64,000 bases of DNA from Acidobacteriota bacterium (GTDB lineage Bacteria; Acidobacteriota; Terriglobia; Acidiferrales; UBA7541), in assembly GCA_027307115.1 (NCBI GenBank), contig DAHUXN010000081.1, forward strand, positions 19,423 to 83,422, read 5' to 3'. The notes under the pieces were generated by a model, which had not been told where the DNA came from, made no database searches, and saw only the letters and a program-made list of their open reading frames with translations. A program made the position numbers and the translations under genes. Position 1 is the stretch's first letter; each line of letters begins with the position of its first letter. This document shows, in pieces, positions 39,918-49,186 of the stretch.

Positions 39918-40226
39918 TCAGTCGAGATCGAAATCGCGAATCGGTTTTTCGACGGGCTTGTCTTTAGCCTTTTTCAAGCCTTCGGCAAATTTTCGCGCGA
40001 GCACGTCTTCCTTGTTGCGCTCCGCTTCGACGGACTGCCGGAACTTCGCCTCAACGCGCTCGGCCTGCTCCTTGAGCAAGCGCGCCGTGTCGTCAAGATC
40101 AACGGACGGCGGCGGCTTCGGCGGTGGAATGTGCGAGAGCACGGCGCCGAGTTCAGGATCAATCGTGAGCTTGGCCTGGCAACATGGGCAATCGACTTCG
40201 ATTGAGGAAAGAGGTGTGCGCGCCAT
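39918..40226 (-). CDS. Small CxxC protein with coiled-coil tail
   Basis: A 102-residue protein with DCPCCQAKLTID at about residues 12-23, a single CxxC half-knuckle that could bind zinc in a dimer, a Pro-rich linker (PPPKPPP), and then a charged helix (about 45-95) with coiled-coil character. I know no named family. It lies downstream of ftsH by 70 bases on the same strand. The gene starts with ATG near a weak GAGG site. A regulator or adaptor role is possible but unproven. Confidence 0.7.
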   Translation of the reverse strand: MARTPLSSIEVDCPCCQAKLTIDPELGAVLSHIPPPKPPPSVDLDDTARLLKEQAERVEAKFRQSVEAERNKEDVLARKFAEGLKKAKDKPVEKPIRDFDLD

Positions 40227-40296
40227 GCCGGTATTTTACGACATTCGGCGCAATCAAGCGCGTTTCATATGCGAGGAACCACTCGCCGGAAAAATA

Positions 40297-42237
<1,941 letters not shown>

Positions 42238-42275
42238 CGTCTTACCTCACCCTCTGGAGCGCATGATCTTCCAGA

Positions 42276-42848
42276 TTACGATTGTCTTGAACGTCTGGGC
42301 TTATGTCGTCCAGCCCGCTTAGGCTCGGCTTGCCGAACCTCGGTTACACTTCCCACATAAGGCAGGTTGCGGTAAAGGCCATCGCGGCCCGCGAGACCGT
42401 ATCCCACCCAATATTTAGATGCAGAATCAAACCCAACGTATGTAGCCCGCAGGCCCACTTTGCGATCGCGCGGCTTGTCAAACAGCACCGCCAAATTCAG
42501 CGAACGGGGCTGGCACTCTTCGATGCGCTTCCACAAGAAATCCTGCGGCACGCCCGTGTGAAGGATAGCATCGACGAGCAAGACGTCGCGTCCTTCCAGC
42601 GTGGGAGGCGTCGAGAAGAAAACCTCGGGCCTGCTAAAACCTCCAAGGTCGACCTGGCGCAGTTCCGACCTCACAAAATGACAAACGACAGGCTGTGAAA
42701 TCTCGCGGACCAAATCAGCCGCGAACAAGAAAGAATTCTCAAGGATCGCCACCACGTGCAGAGTGCGATCGCTGTAATCCTTGGAGATCGTCCGGCCCAT
42801 TTGGGCCACCCGCGCCGCCAACTGTTTGCGGGAGTACGCGACCTTCAC
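42276..42848 (-). CDS. hpt: Hypoxanthine phosphoribosyltransferase
   Basis: The 190-residue protein has the PRTase layout: ILENSFLFAADLVREI (pyrophosphate loop region), VLLVDAILHTGVP (PRPP loop) and YWVGYGLAGRDGLYRNLPYVG, the last being specific to HPRTs. Two substitutions are unusual: the PRPP loop normally reads E-D-I-I-D-T-G, and here the first two acidic residues are V-D and the middle D is H. The fold and context still argue for purine salvage. Start: GTG 42848 inside a GTGA overlap with the tilS stop, with AGGCAG upstream, giving coupled translation. Confidence 0.87.
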   Translation of the reverse strand: MKVAYSRKQLAARVAQMGRTISKDYSDRTLHVVAILENSFLFAADLVREISQPVVCHFVRSELRQVDLGGFSRPEVFFSTPPTLEGRDVLLVDAILHTGVPQDFLWKRIEECQPRSLNLAVLFDKPRDRKVGLRATYVGFDSASKYWVGYGLAGRDGLYRNLPYVGSVTEVRQAEPKRAGRHKPRRSRQS

Positions 42849-44335
42849 GCCTGCCTCAAAGGACTGTCGACGACAATCCACAGACCGGTTCGCGTGGCGT
42901 CACAGGTCGAGAATTCGTCTGCCACAGGCATCCGATCCGCCCAAGCGACCCGACCAGCACTGGTCAGCACAGGCCACAGGGCTCGTTCGGTGACACCCAC
43001 GCGGCCACGAACGAACATTCGCGCCAACTTGCGCGTTTGGCGCCGGCCAGAGGCTCGATAGGCATCGCCCGGATTCCAATTTCGAAACACCAGAGGCGCG
43101 GCCAGCCGTTCCGCGTCCAGGACGACACCCTCATGCCTAGTGTCGCGCTGCGCCGTGGGCCAGTCAATCACTTTCAAAGAGAAGGAGCGCCCGAGTTCCG
43201 GGATGGAAATAGCGGTCGAACCGCTTTCCGGCAGCGTTACTTCATACTGATAAGAAGCAATCGCTTGGGAGTTTCTTTTATCGGACGTGAGCCCGTTCGT
43301 GCGGTCGGACTGGCGAAAAATCAATCTGCCGAATTCGCGCTCGACCGCGACTCCGCCGGGAAGCTCCAATTTTCGTCCGTTTGAGCCGTGCTCTGCCAGC
43401 AGGACTACTTGTTCGACGTGTTTGCGTGTGAGCTGGCCTTCCGTTTGAGCTGCGGCCGCATATAAACGGCGCACGAGTCGTTGCGTCAATGCATGGCAGG
43501 GATTGGATGCCGCACCTTTCTGACGGGGCAAACCTTGGATCGGAAAAAGCAGATCATTCACATCCACGGAAAATCCTTTTGAGGTGGGTGAGGCGAGCCG
43601 TTGGTGGCGTTCTTCGACGAGCGCGGACCAGAAATCTTCGTCGTCGCGAGCCAGCGACGCCAAATCGCACAGTCGATCCGTGATCGACGGGGAAAAGTTT
43701 GTTTGGAGTTCTGGCAGTAACCTGTGGCGCACGCGGGCGCGAAGGCGCTGCGTGTCGCGATTGGTGGCATCTTCACGCCATTCCTGCTGGCGCTCGGCAA
43801 GAAAGGAACGAAGATCGTCGCGGCGGATTCCGATAACGGGGCGGATGATTTTTCCGCGGACAGGATGGATGGAAGAAAGACCGGCAAGTCCGGTACCGCG
43901 AATGATGCGCGCGAGGATTGTTTCGGCTTGGTCGTCAGCCGTGTGCGCAGTGGCAACCAAGTCCGCCACACCTCGGGAAATAATTGTGTCGAAAAACTGG
44001 TAGCGCAGGCGGCGCGCAGCGTCCTCCAGATTCCAGCCACGCTGCTTTGCAATCGCGGCCACGTCGGCAGTTTCAGTGAAGCATTCCATGCTCCGAGCGC
44101 CCGCGAGCGATTTCACGAAAGCTTCGTCGGCGCCGGAATCGGTTCCACGAAGCTGATGATTGAAATGCAACACGCACAGCGTGATCCCCAATTCGCTGCG
44201 GAGCTCTTCAAAGAGGTGCAGGAGCGCGACTGAATCAGCGCCTCCGGAGACGGCCAAAGCCAGCCTGTCTCCTGAGCGCAACATTCGGTGGCGCTTGATT
44301 GTACTTAAGATGGTCCGTTGAATCGAAATTTTCAT
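42845..44335 (-). CDS. tilS: tRNA(Ile)-lysidine synthase
   Basis: A 496-residue protein with the PP-loop SGGADSVALLH (about 30-40), LCVLHFNHQLRG, VATAHTADDQAETILARIIRGTGLAGL and GIRRDDLRSFL, all TilS hallmarks. A central all-helical domain follows, and then a C-terminal domain with FRNWNPGDAYRASGRR. TilS makes lysidine at C34 of tRNA-Ile(CAU) so that AUA is read as Ile. This is the first gene of the tilS-hpt-ftsH run, with a promoter upstream. Length is normal for the two-domain form with C-terminal domain. Confidence 0.95.
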   Translation of the reverse strand: MKISIQRTILSTIKRHRMLRSGDRLALAVSGGADSVALLHLFEELRSELGITLCVLHFNHQLRGTDSGADEAFVKSLAGARSMECFTETADVAAIAKQRGWNLEDAARRLRYQFFDTIISRGVADLVATAHTADDQAETILARIIRGTGLAGLSSIHPVRGKIIRPVIGIRRDDLRSFLAERQQEWREDATNRDTQRLRARVRHRLLPELQTNFSPSITDRLCDLASLARDDEDFWSALVEERHQRLASPTSKGFSVDVNDLLFPIQGLPRQKGAASNPCHALTQRLVRRLYAAAAQTEGQLTRKHVEQVVLLAEHGSNGRKLELPGGVAVEREFGRLIFRQSDRTNGLTSDKRNSQAIASYQYEVTLPESGSTAISIPELGRSFSLKVIDWPTAQRDTRHEGVVLDAERLAAPLVFRNWNPGDAYRASGRRQTRKLARMFVRGRVGVTERALWPVLTSAGRVAWADRMPVADEFSTCDATRTGLWIVVDSPLRQA

Positions 44336-44364
44336 ACAGCGGGATGCAAACTGCTCCTATGAGT

Positions 44365-44393
44365 ATCTTAGCAGGGGGAGGGAGGCGCGTACA
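44365..44393 (-). promoter_or_regulatory. Promoter upstream of tilS
   Basis: On the minus strand TGTACG (44393-44388), 17 bases, and TAAGAT (44370-44365) preceded by TGC (extended -10). It sits in the 67-base gap between the membrane-protein gene and tilS. The predicted start gives a leader of about 25 bases. Confidence 0.45.
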
Positions 44394-44402
44394 GGCGAGC
44401 GT

Positions 44403-44810
44403 CTAGCGGTCGGACATTTGTTGCGCGAGCAAATCACGGCTATACGCGATGCGGCGGTCCAGCGCAACTGCTACGAAATAGGCGCAGCCGGCTCGTTCGC
44501 GTTCAGCCCACGAAGTGATGCGCGGAGCGAGCTGGCGCGCGGCCGAACGCACAACGCCCATCATCCAATAATAGACTCCAACGACTTTCAGATCCGTCCG
44601 ATCATCACCCTTCTGCGGGCACAGGCGGACAAGCTGGACGAGCCGCCCAAATTGATCGCTGTTCACTTCCTGCCCTTCTATTCCCACGACTTCGCGGACT
44701 TGCTCGGAAAGCTCCGACTTGCGGTACGCAGCAATGATCGAACGAGAATAGGAGATGAAGAATTGCAGGAACGCTGCAACGGAAATTACGCAAATGAGTG
44801 CGGCAATCAT
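44403..44810 (-). CDS. Single-pass membrane protein, unknown function
   Basis: A 135-residue protein starting MIAALICVISVAAFL, i.e. an N-terminal transmembrane helix (about 2-20), then a soluble domain with a Ser/Arg/Glu-rich helix and several Cys and Trp residues toward the C-terminus. ATG 44810 overlaps the upstream gene's stop (ATGA), so it is coupled with the polytopic membrane protein. The upstream in-frame ATG would overlap by over 100 bases. No family is recognised. Confidence 0.6.
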   Translation of the reverse strand: MIAALICVISVAAFLQFFISYSRSIIAAYRKSELSEQVREVVGIEGQEVNSDQFGRLVQLVRLCPQKGDDRTDLKVVGVYYWMMGVVRSAARQLAPRITSWAERERAGCAYFVAVALDRRIAYSRDLLAQQMSDR

Positions 44811-45529
44811 GAGTGTTGATGCGCCGCCATTCGCGGTAAGGCCACGCGGGCCGTTTCGAGCCGCGCGTCTTCGGAAATTTTCGTGAAAGTGTAGGCCCAG
44901 GCCAGGGGCAGGAACAATCCCGCCATGGGCGGTACCCATTTAAGGAAACTGGGTTCGAGAGCGGGAAAAAGATTGCGAAGGGCATAGCCCGCCGCATCCG
45001 CACTAAAGAAAATACCCAACGCCAGCACAAGCTGAATCAGCCGCGTTCTCGTTTCCCGCAACTTCACAACCGCACCCCAAAGCAAATATGTAAGCACTAC
45101 TCCAACGAAATAGAGGTTCTGGCTCATCTCGACGACGAAACGGCTCGTCAGGTGATGGTTTGGCATTCGGCGAACAATCAAATAGGAAAGCAACGCGGTG
45201 CCGGACAGCAGAAGAACTGAGGCCCATCGAACGTACTTGCCGACGCTCATCTGCCGAAAAACCTGGTGATAAAAACTCATAATGACAAAGAAGAGCGAAA
45301 TCGTCAGGAGGGCATCCGTGTAGTAGTAAACGTATGCGTACAAGGGAGACGAAACCCCGAACTTAAGCAGGACAAAGTCTTGCCCAATCGTGACGCCTAC
45401 CACACCCAACATATAGATATTAAGAGAGAAATACCGGAGGAAATTCTCTGCAAGGCACAGACGAACCACAACGTAGGCTTCGGTTAACAAGCCGAGCAGC
45501 ACGAGAACGTAATCAAACGGGCCAAGCAT
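44807..45529 (-). CDS. Polytopic membrane protein, about seven helices, unknown function
   Basis: A 240-residue protein with seven or so hydrophobic segments (about 7-20, 38-52, 70-85, 102-120, 138-155, 165-185 and 205-222), a C-terminal tail rich in charged residues, and few conserved-looking polar residues in the membrane apart from Tyr-rich YAYVYYYTD. I do not recognise the family. It precedes the one-helix protein with ATGA overlap, so the two probably form a complex. Upstream is the 63-residue peptide gene with a hairpin between. Confidence 0.65.
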   Translation of the reverse strand: MLGPFDYVLVLLGLLTEAYVVVRLCLAENFLRYFSLNIYMLGVVGVTIGQDFVLLKFGVSSPLYAYVYYYTDALLTISLFFVIMSFYHQVFRQMSVGKYVRWASVLLLSGTALLSYLIVRRMPNHHLTSRFVVEMSQNLYFVGVVLTYLLWGAVVKLRETRTRLIQLVLALGIFFSADAAGYALRNLFPALEPSFLKWVPPMAGLFLPLAWAYTFTKISEDARLETARVALPRMAAHQHS

Positions 45530-45567
45530 TTAAGTCTTCCCTTGAAGCCTAGCCCGGGATAGTAGCA

Positions 45568-45585
45568 GCTTCCCTTTTCGGAAGC
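45568..45585 (-). terminator. Intergenic hairpin after the peptide gene
   Basis: GCTTCC (45568-45573) and GGAAGC (45580-45585) form a perfect 6-bp stem with a 6-base loop. It lies between the stop of the small peptide gene and the start of the membrane-protein gene on the minus strand. The lack of a T-run suggests a weak terminator or processing site. Confidence 0.35.
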
Positions 45586-45590
45586 GAGCT

Positions 45591-45782
45591 TTAACGCCCG
45601 TCTGGCATCACTGGCACGGGATTCGTCGTGCTTGCGGCCAAGGTATCGGGCATCACCGGTACGGGATTGGTCGTGCTCGCAACCTGTTGACCTGAAAATT
45701 GATTAGCCGTTAGGTTGCGCAGCCCAACCGCACTCGCCAGTACCAATAGCACCAACACCACCAGCATCATGAACTTGTTCAT
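45591..45782 (-). CDS. 63-residue membrane peptide with duplicated C-terminal motif
   Basis: The frame from ATG 45782 encodes one hydrophobic helix (MMLVVLVLLVLASAVGL, about residues 5-21) followed by a short exposed tail in which a block STTNPVPVMPD occurs twice (about 41-51 and 55-65 by eye). This resembles a small secreted or membrane-anchored peptide. GGGGG sits four bases before the ATG, inside a hairpin arm. No family is known to me. It may be a genuine micro-protein, as the DNA repeat preserves the reading frame, though it could also be a decoy for a regulatory RNA. Confidence 0.6.
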   Translation of the reverse strand: MNKFMMLVVLVLLVLASAVGLRNLTANQFSGQQVASTTNPVPVMPDTLAASTTNPVPVMPDGR

Positions 45783-45786
45783 AGGA

Positions 45787-45922
45787 CCCCCACGTTTTAG
45801 AAACGGGGGGATTCTATGTGGTTTGGTGCCGTCAAGGGGTAAAAGTTTAGGCCTTGTGCCTAAACAGTACACCCCTCTCTATCCCTGGGTTTAGCCAGAG
45901 CCTCGATTCAATTGTCGAGGCT
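45787..45922 (-). promoter_or_regulatory. Highly structured leader with four stem-loops upstream of the peptide gene
   Basis: Reading the minus strand toward the ATG: AGCCTCGA/TCGAGGCT arms (45922-45915 and 45906-45899), a short CCAG/CTGG stem (45898-45885), and a long hairpin of 8-bp GTTTAGGC/GCCTAAAC extended by AGGGGT/ACCCCT across an internal loop (45876-45835). The last is a hairpin of CGTTT/AAACG plus CCCCC/GGGGG (45810-45787), whose 3' arm is the GGGGG ribosome site. The layout suggests translational control by folding. No class of riboswitch is recognised. Confidence 0.6.
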
Positions 45923-46058
45923 AGAGTAGCGGCTGCCTTGAAACGTGTAAATGGTACCTTCGTACCCTCCAGAATAGACCGCTGGGCACGCGAGTTATCT
46001 GATGGAGACGCCTGATCGATGCGGCGGTTCGCGTCTCAGTGTAGAATGGCGTCCGACC

Positions 46059-47633
46059 ATGGGCCACTCGATGTCCGCTGTCCCGTTGGAGCCTGTCGAA
46101 ACTGCTGCGCCACGCGTCACGTTGCGAAACGCGTTTGCGCACTCGTACGATTCGGCGATTGCTGCGGCGCGCACATGCTATTCAGCGCGAATTATCGCCG
46201 CGGAAGAAATCAGCGAGAAGCAGCGCATAAATATCGGGGCGGCCACGTTTTATAGCGGCCATCACACTGTTTATCAGCACGCGCATTTCGAATTCGGCCT
46301 GGAGAATGTCAGCCGCCAATTTGTCTGGTCGTTCCTGCACGCGCACCCTTTTTACAATTCCGAGCAGCAAAGCCAGCGGTACGTGCGTCTCGATCGTGTG
46401 CATGCGTATGTGCCGCCTGAAGGTGAGCGCTTCAGCGCAGTTGACCGCACCCTTTATGAGCATGCCATTGCGCGCGCGTGGCTGCATTACCGCGAACTCG
46501 CGAGAATATTGGGACCGGAAGCCAGCAAGATCCTGAACGATATTTGGCACGTCGGGCCGATGTCGCATCCGCGGAGGATTGAAAAGATCAAGGGCGCCGC
46601 GGGGAAACGCGCGATTGAGATTGCGCGGTACGTTTTGCCCGTCGCTGCATTCACGACGATGGTGCACACGCTTTCAGGCATCGTGCTGCACCGGCTATGG
46701 CGAATGCAGGCGGCTTGCGACACGCCGTCCGAGTCGCGGGCGATCCTGCAAGCGATGGTCGAGCGCGTTCATGAAAGTGACCCGCAGTTCTTCGATCGTT
46801 TTCAGACCGAGCCGATGGAGGATTTGCCGGAGTGGTCCGCGGCAAGAAATGTTGCGAATGGCGAATCATTCGCGGAGGAATTCGATTCGCAGCTTGGCGG
46901 ACAAACTTCGAAGCTTGTGGATTATTCGCCGCGCGCGATGCGAGGTGTTGCCGCCGCCTATCGCGCCGTGGTGGGCTTGACGGAAAAAGATTGCCCCGAC
47001 GCGGAAGCGCTGGACCGCCTTCTGAATCCCGCGCGCAATCCCTATCGCCATGAAACGCTGAATATCGGAGTGCATGCGCCGATGATGCGCGCGCTGCAAC
47101 ACGCGAATTTCACGTTTGCCAAGAAAATCAGCCATACGGCGGATAGCCAGGATCAGCGCCATCGCATGATTCCCGGCTCGCGGCCTATTCTGACGCTGGC
47201 CGACACGCGCGCGCCGGACTACATCACGCCTATGCTGATCCGCGACAATTCCCGCGCCCGCGAAATCTACGAAGCCGCAATGGCCGAGGCGTGGAGCGCG
47301 AAAAATGAATTACTCGACCGCGGCGTGTCCGCTGAAATCGCGCTGTATCTTTTGCCAAATGCTCAGTCAATCCGGCTGGTCGAATCCGGCTCGCTGCTCC
47401 ACCTGTTGCACAAATGGACCATGCGCACATGCTTCAACGCGCAGGAAGAAATTTACCAAGCCTCGATGGAAGAGGTGGAGCAGGTCCGAGCTGTGTTTCC
47501 CGAACTAGCGCGCTATATCGGGCCGCCCTGCTACCTTCGCGCCGGCATCACAACCCCGATTTGCACCGAAGGCTCACATTTCTGCGGAGTCAAGGTCTGG
47601 CAGGATTTTCCCGACATCCAGCGGCGAATATGA
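46059..47633 (+). CDS. Double-length ThyX-like flavin-dependent thymidylate synthase family protein
   Basis: A 524-residue protein with two ThyX-like halves. The first contains LENVSRQFVWSFLHAHPFYNSE and QQSQRYV (about 81-109), where classical ThyX has SRxxxHQLVRHRxxSxxxQSxRY; here the RHR is replaced by HAH. The second half has HTADSQDQRHRMIPGSRP (about 359-376) with RHR retained. Normal ThyX proteins are about 220-250 residues, so this is a tandem or fused form. It may make dTMP from dUMP with FAD, or the N-half may be degenerate. ATG 46059 was chosen; ATG 46071 is an alternative. No strong ribosome site is present. No other thymidylate synthase gene is in the window. The last base pair overlaps the next start (ATGA). 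Confidence 0.8.
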   Translation: MGHSMSAVPLEPVETAAPRVTLRNAFAHSYDSAIAAARTCYSARIIAAEEISEKQRINIGAATFYSGHHTVYQHAHFEFGLENVSRQFVWSFLHAHPFYNSEQQSQRYVRLDRVHAYVPPEGERFSAVDRTLYEHAIARAWLHYRELARILGPEASKILNDIWHVGPMSHPRRIEKIKGAAGKRAIEIARYVLPVAAFTTMVHTLSGIVLHRLWRMQAACDTPSESRAILQAMVERVHESDPQFFDRFQTEPMEDLPEWSAARNVANGESFAEEFDSQLGGQTSKLVDYSPRAMRGVAAAYRAVVGLTEKDCPDAEALDRLLNPARNPYRHETLNIGVHAPMMRALQHANFTFAKKISHTADSQDQRHRMIPGSRPILTLADTRAPDYITPMLIRDNSRAREIYEAAMAEAWSAKNELLDRGVSAEIALYLLPNAQSIRLVESGSLLHLLHKWTMRTCFNAQEEIYQASMEEVEQVRAVFPELARYIGPPCYLRAGITTPICTEGSHFCGVKVWQDFPDIQRRI

Positions 47634-48118
47634 CGCGTCAAGGAAGCCTGGCATACTACCTGGCCGCGTGGGTTTGCGGCTGCTTTTTTATGAGCTTCAC
47701 AATCTGGCTTGGGAATGAGCTGCATCCAACAGTCCCGCGGTCCATCCCGTTGCTCTTCTACATTTATTTCATTTCGCTGATTTTTGGCGCGGTCATGTGC
47801 TTTTTGTTTGGTTTTGTCGTCCGCTACGCCGCTTCATTGATGACTTGGACCCGGGTTTGGCATTGGCTGTCCGGCGGCGCGATCATTGCGCCGGTACTCA
47901 CGGGACTGGTGGGCGCGATTTCGGCTTCGCACTTCCTGAAGGGAAGCGGTTGGCGCGCCTGGATATTCGTTTCTCTGATGGGCCCTTACTTGATCACCGG
48001 CGGGGGCAGAAGCTGGATGTTGATTCTGACGAGTCCCGCAGGAGCGGCGACAGCGTGGGTGTTGTATCGCGTTCAGCGCGCATTCGCATTCCCGATCGAT
48101 CGGGCTAGCGAGACTTGA
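47630..48118 (+). CDS. Four-helix membrane protein, unknown function
   Basis: A 162-residue protein with about four transmembrane helices (about 9-27, 42-62, 77-97, 112-130), several Trp/Phe in the segments and no obvious active-site residues. The start overlaps the thyX-like stop (ATGA), so it is coupled to that gene. I recognise no family. The helix-rich form and coupling suggest an accessory or a small permease, but this is not supported further. After it comes a 186-base gap with a TACAAT hexamer (48238-48243) but no complete promoter. Confidence 0.65.
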   Translation: MTRQGSLAYYLAAWVCGCFFMSFTIWLGNELHPTVPRSIPLLFYIYFISLIFGAVMCFLFGFVVRYAASLMTWTRVWHWLSGGAIIAPVLTGLVGAISASHFLKGSGWRAWIFVSLMGPYLITGGGRSWMLILTSPAGAATAWVLYRVQRAFAFPIDRASET

Positions 48119-48304
48119 ATTTGTAGCTGACGATAGTCCGAATTTCGCATTTCTGTGGCGCATAGCCTGCGGGAACGTCGCCGCTGCAAAGTCGCAGTTG
48201 CATCCAGCGTCGATGGATGACTTCGCGGCAGGGTTGTTCTACAATGCCGCCAGCGTTTGACATTCCACTGCCTCCTGCCGCGCGGGCAGTAACGAGGCAG
48301 AAAC

Positions 48305-49186
48305 GTGAATCTCAGCAGGGCCGAAGACATCCAAAGGGGAATGAATTTGTTCCGAATTGTCTCCGCAGATTGGGTGGAGAAGCATCTCGAGTCGCCGGAT
48401 TTTCTGGTGCTCGACCCGCGCTCGGCAGTGCGCTACATGGCAGGGCATCCGAGGAATGCGGTGAATCTTTCGGTGGCGAAGCTGCGCGACGCGCAAGGGA
48501 GTTTGCTGCCGGACGATATTTTGGCGCAGCGGATTGGGAAGGCCGGGCTCGACGGGAATCGCGCGCCGGTGATTTACGACAATGCAGATGGACGCAACGC
48601 GGCGTTTCTGGCGTGGATCTTGATTTATCTGGGGCGCGAGGATGTGCATGTGATGGAAAGTTTTTGGGAGCAGTGGAGCGGCGACGGGCGGGAAGTGTTT
48701 TACCGTCCGGTGCAGACAACGGCGCGCGAATTTGAGGCCAAGCCGCGGCGCGAGCTGCGAATAAGTTTGACGGAAATGCAGGACGCAGCAGGAGCGAAGC
48801 GAATTGATTTTCGCGGAGTGGATGAATTTTCAGGCAGAACGGATGTGGACGAGCGGCCGGGACACATCCCCGGCGCGGTGAATTTGCCATGCGGAGAAAT
48901 CGGAACGGCGGGACGGTTGTTGAAGGCGGACGAGGAGCTCCGGGAATTATTTGCATCGCGCGAGATTTCCGCGAATGGCATTTCACCGGCCGATATTTCC
49001 GGGAACGGGCGTGCGATTGCGTATTGCCGCACGGGAGTGCGCGCGGGGCTGGGATTTCTGGCGATGGCACGGCTTGGAATCACCGCGTCGCTTTATGACG
49101 GATCGTACGTGGAATGGGCCGGCAGCGGTTTGCCGGTGGAAAATACAATTGAGGAAAACGAAAAGGGAGATCGCGCTCATGGCTGA
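48305..49186 (+). CDS. Sulfurtransferase, tandem rhodanese (thiosulfate/3-mercaptopyruvate)
   Basis: A 293-residue two-domain rhodanese. The N-terminal domain has LDPRSAVRYMAGHPRNAVNL but no loop Cys (VIYDNADGRN), as usual for the structural domain. The C-terminal domain carries the catalytic loop CRTGVRAG with Cys (about residue 248) after GHIPGAVNLP. It transfers sulfur from thiosulfate or mercaptopyruvate to a thiol acceptor. GTG 48305 is favoured by GAGG 7 bases upstream; an in-frame ATG at 48341 is possible. The gene overlaps the MetE-like gene by eight bases, which suggests coupled expression. Confidence 0.9.
   Translation: MNLSRAEDIQRGMNLFRIVSADWVEKHLESPDFLVLDPRSAVRYMAGHPRNAVNLSVAKLRDAQGSLLPDDILAQRIGKAGLDGNRAPVIYDNADGRNAAFLAWILIYLGREDVHVMESFWEQWSGDGREVFYRPVQTTAREFEAKPRRELRISLTEMQDAAGAKRIDFRGVDEFSGRTDVDERPGHIPGAVNLPCGEIGTAGRLLKADEELRELFASREISANGISPADISGNGRAIAYCRTGVRAGLGFLAMARLGITASLYDGSYVEWAGSGLPVENTIEENEKGDRAHG

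Noticed and set aside
46042..46047. TAGAAT as promoter for the ThyX-like gene
   Set aside because: The -35 position (ATGCGG) does not resemble the consensus.
48073..48330. 85-codon minus-strand frame in the gap before the rhodanese gene
   Set aside because: Arg-rich, overlaps the membrane protein and rhodanese genes, and has no ribosome site.
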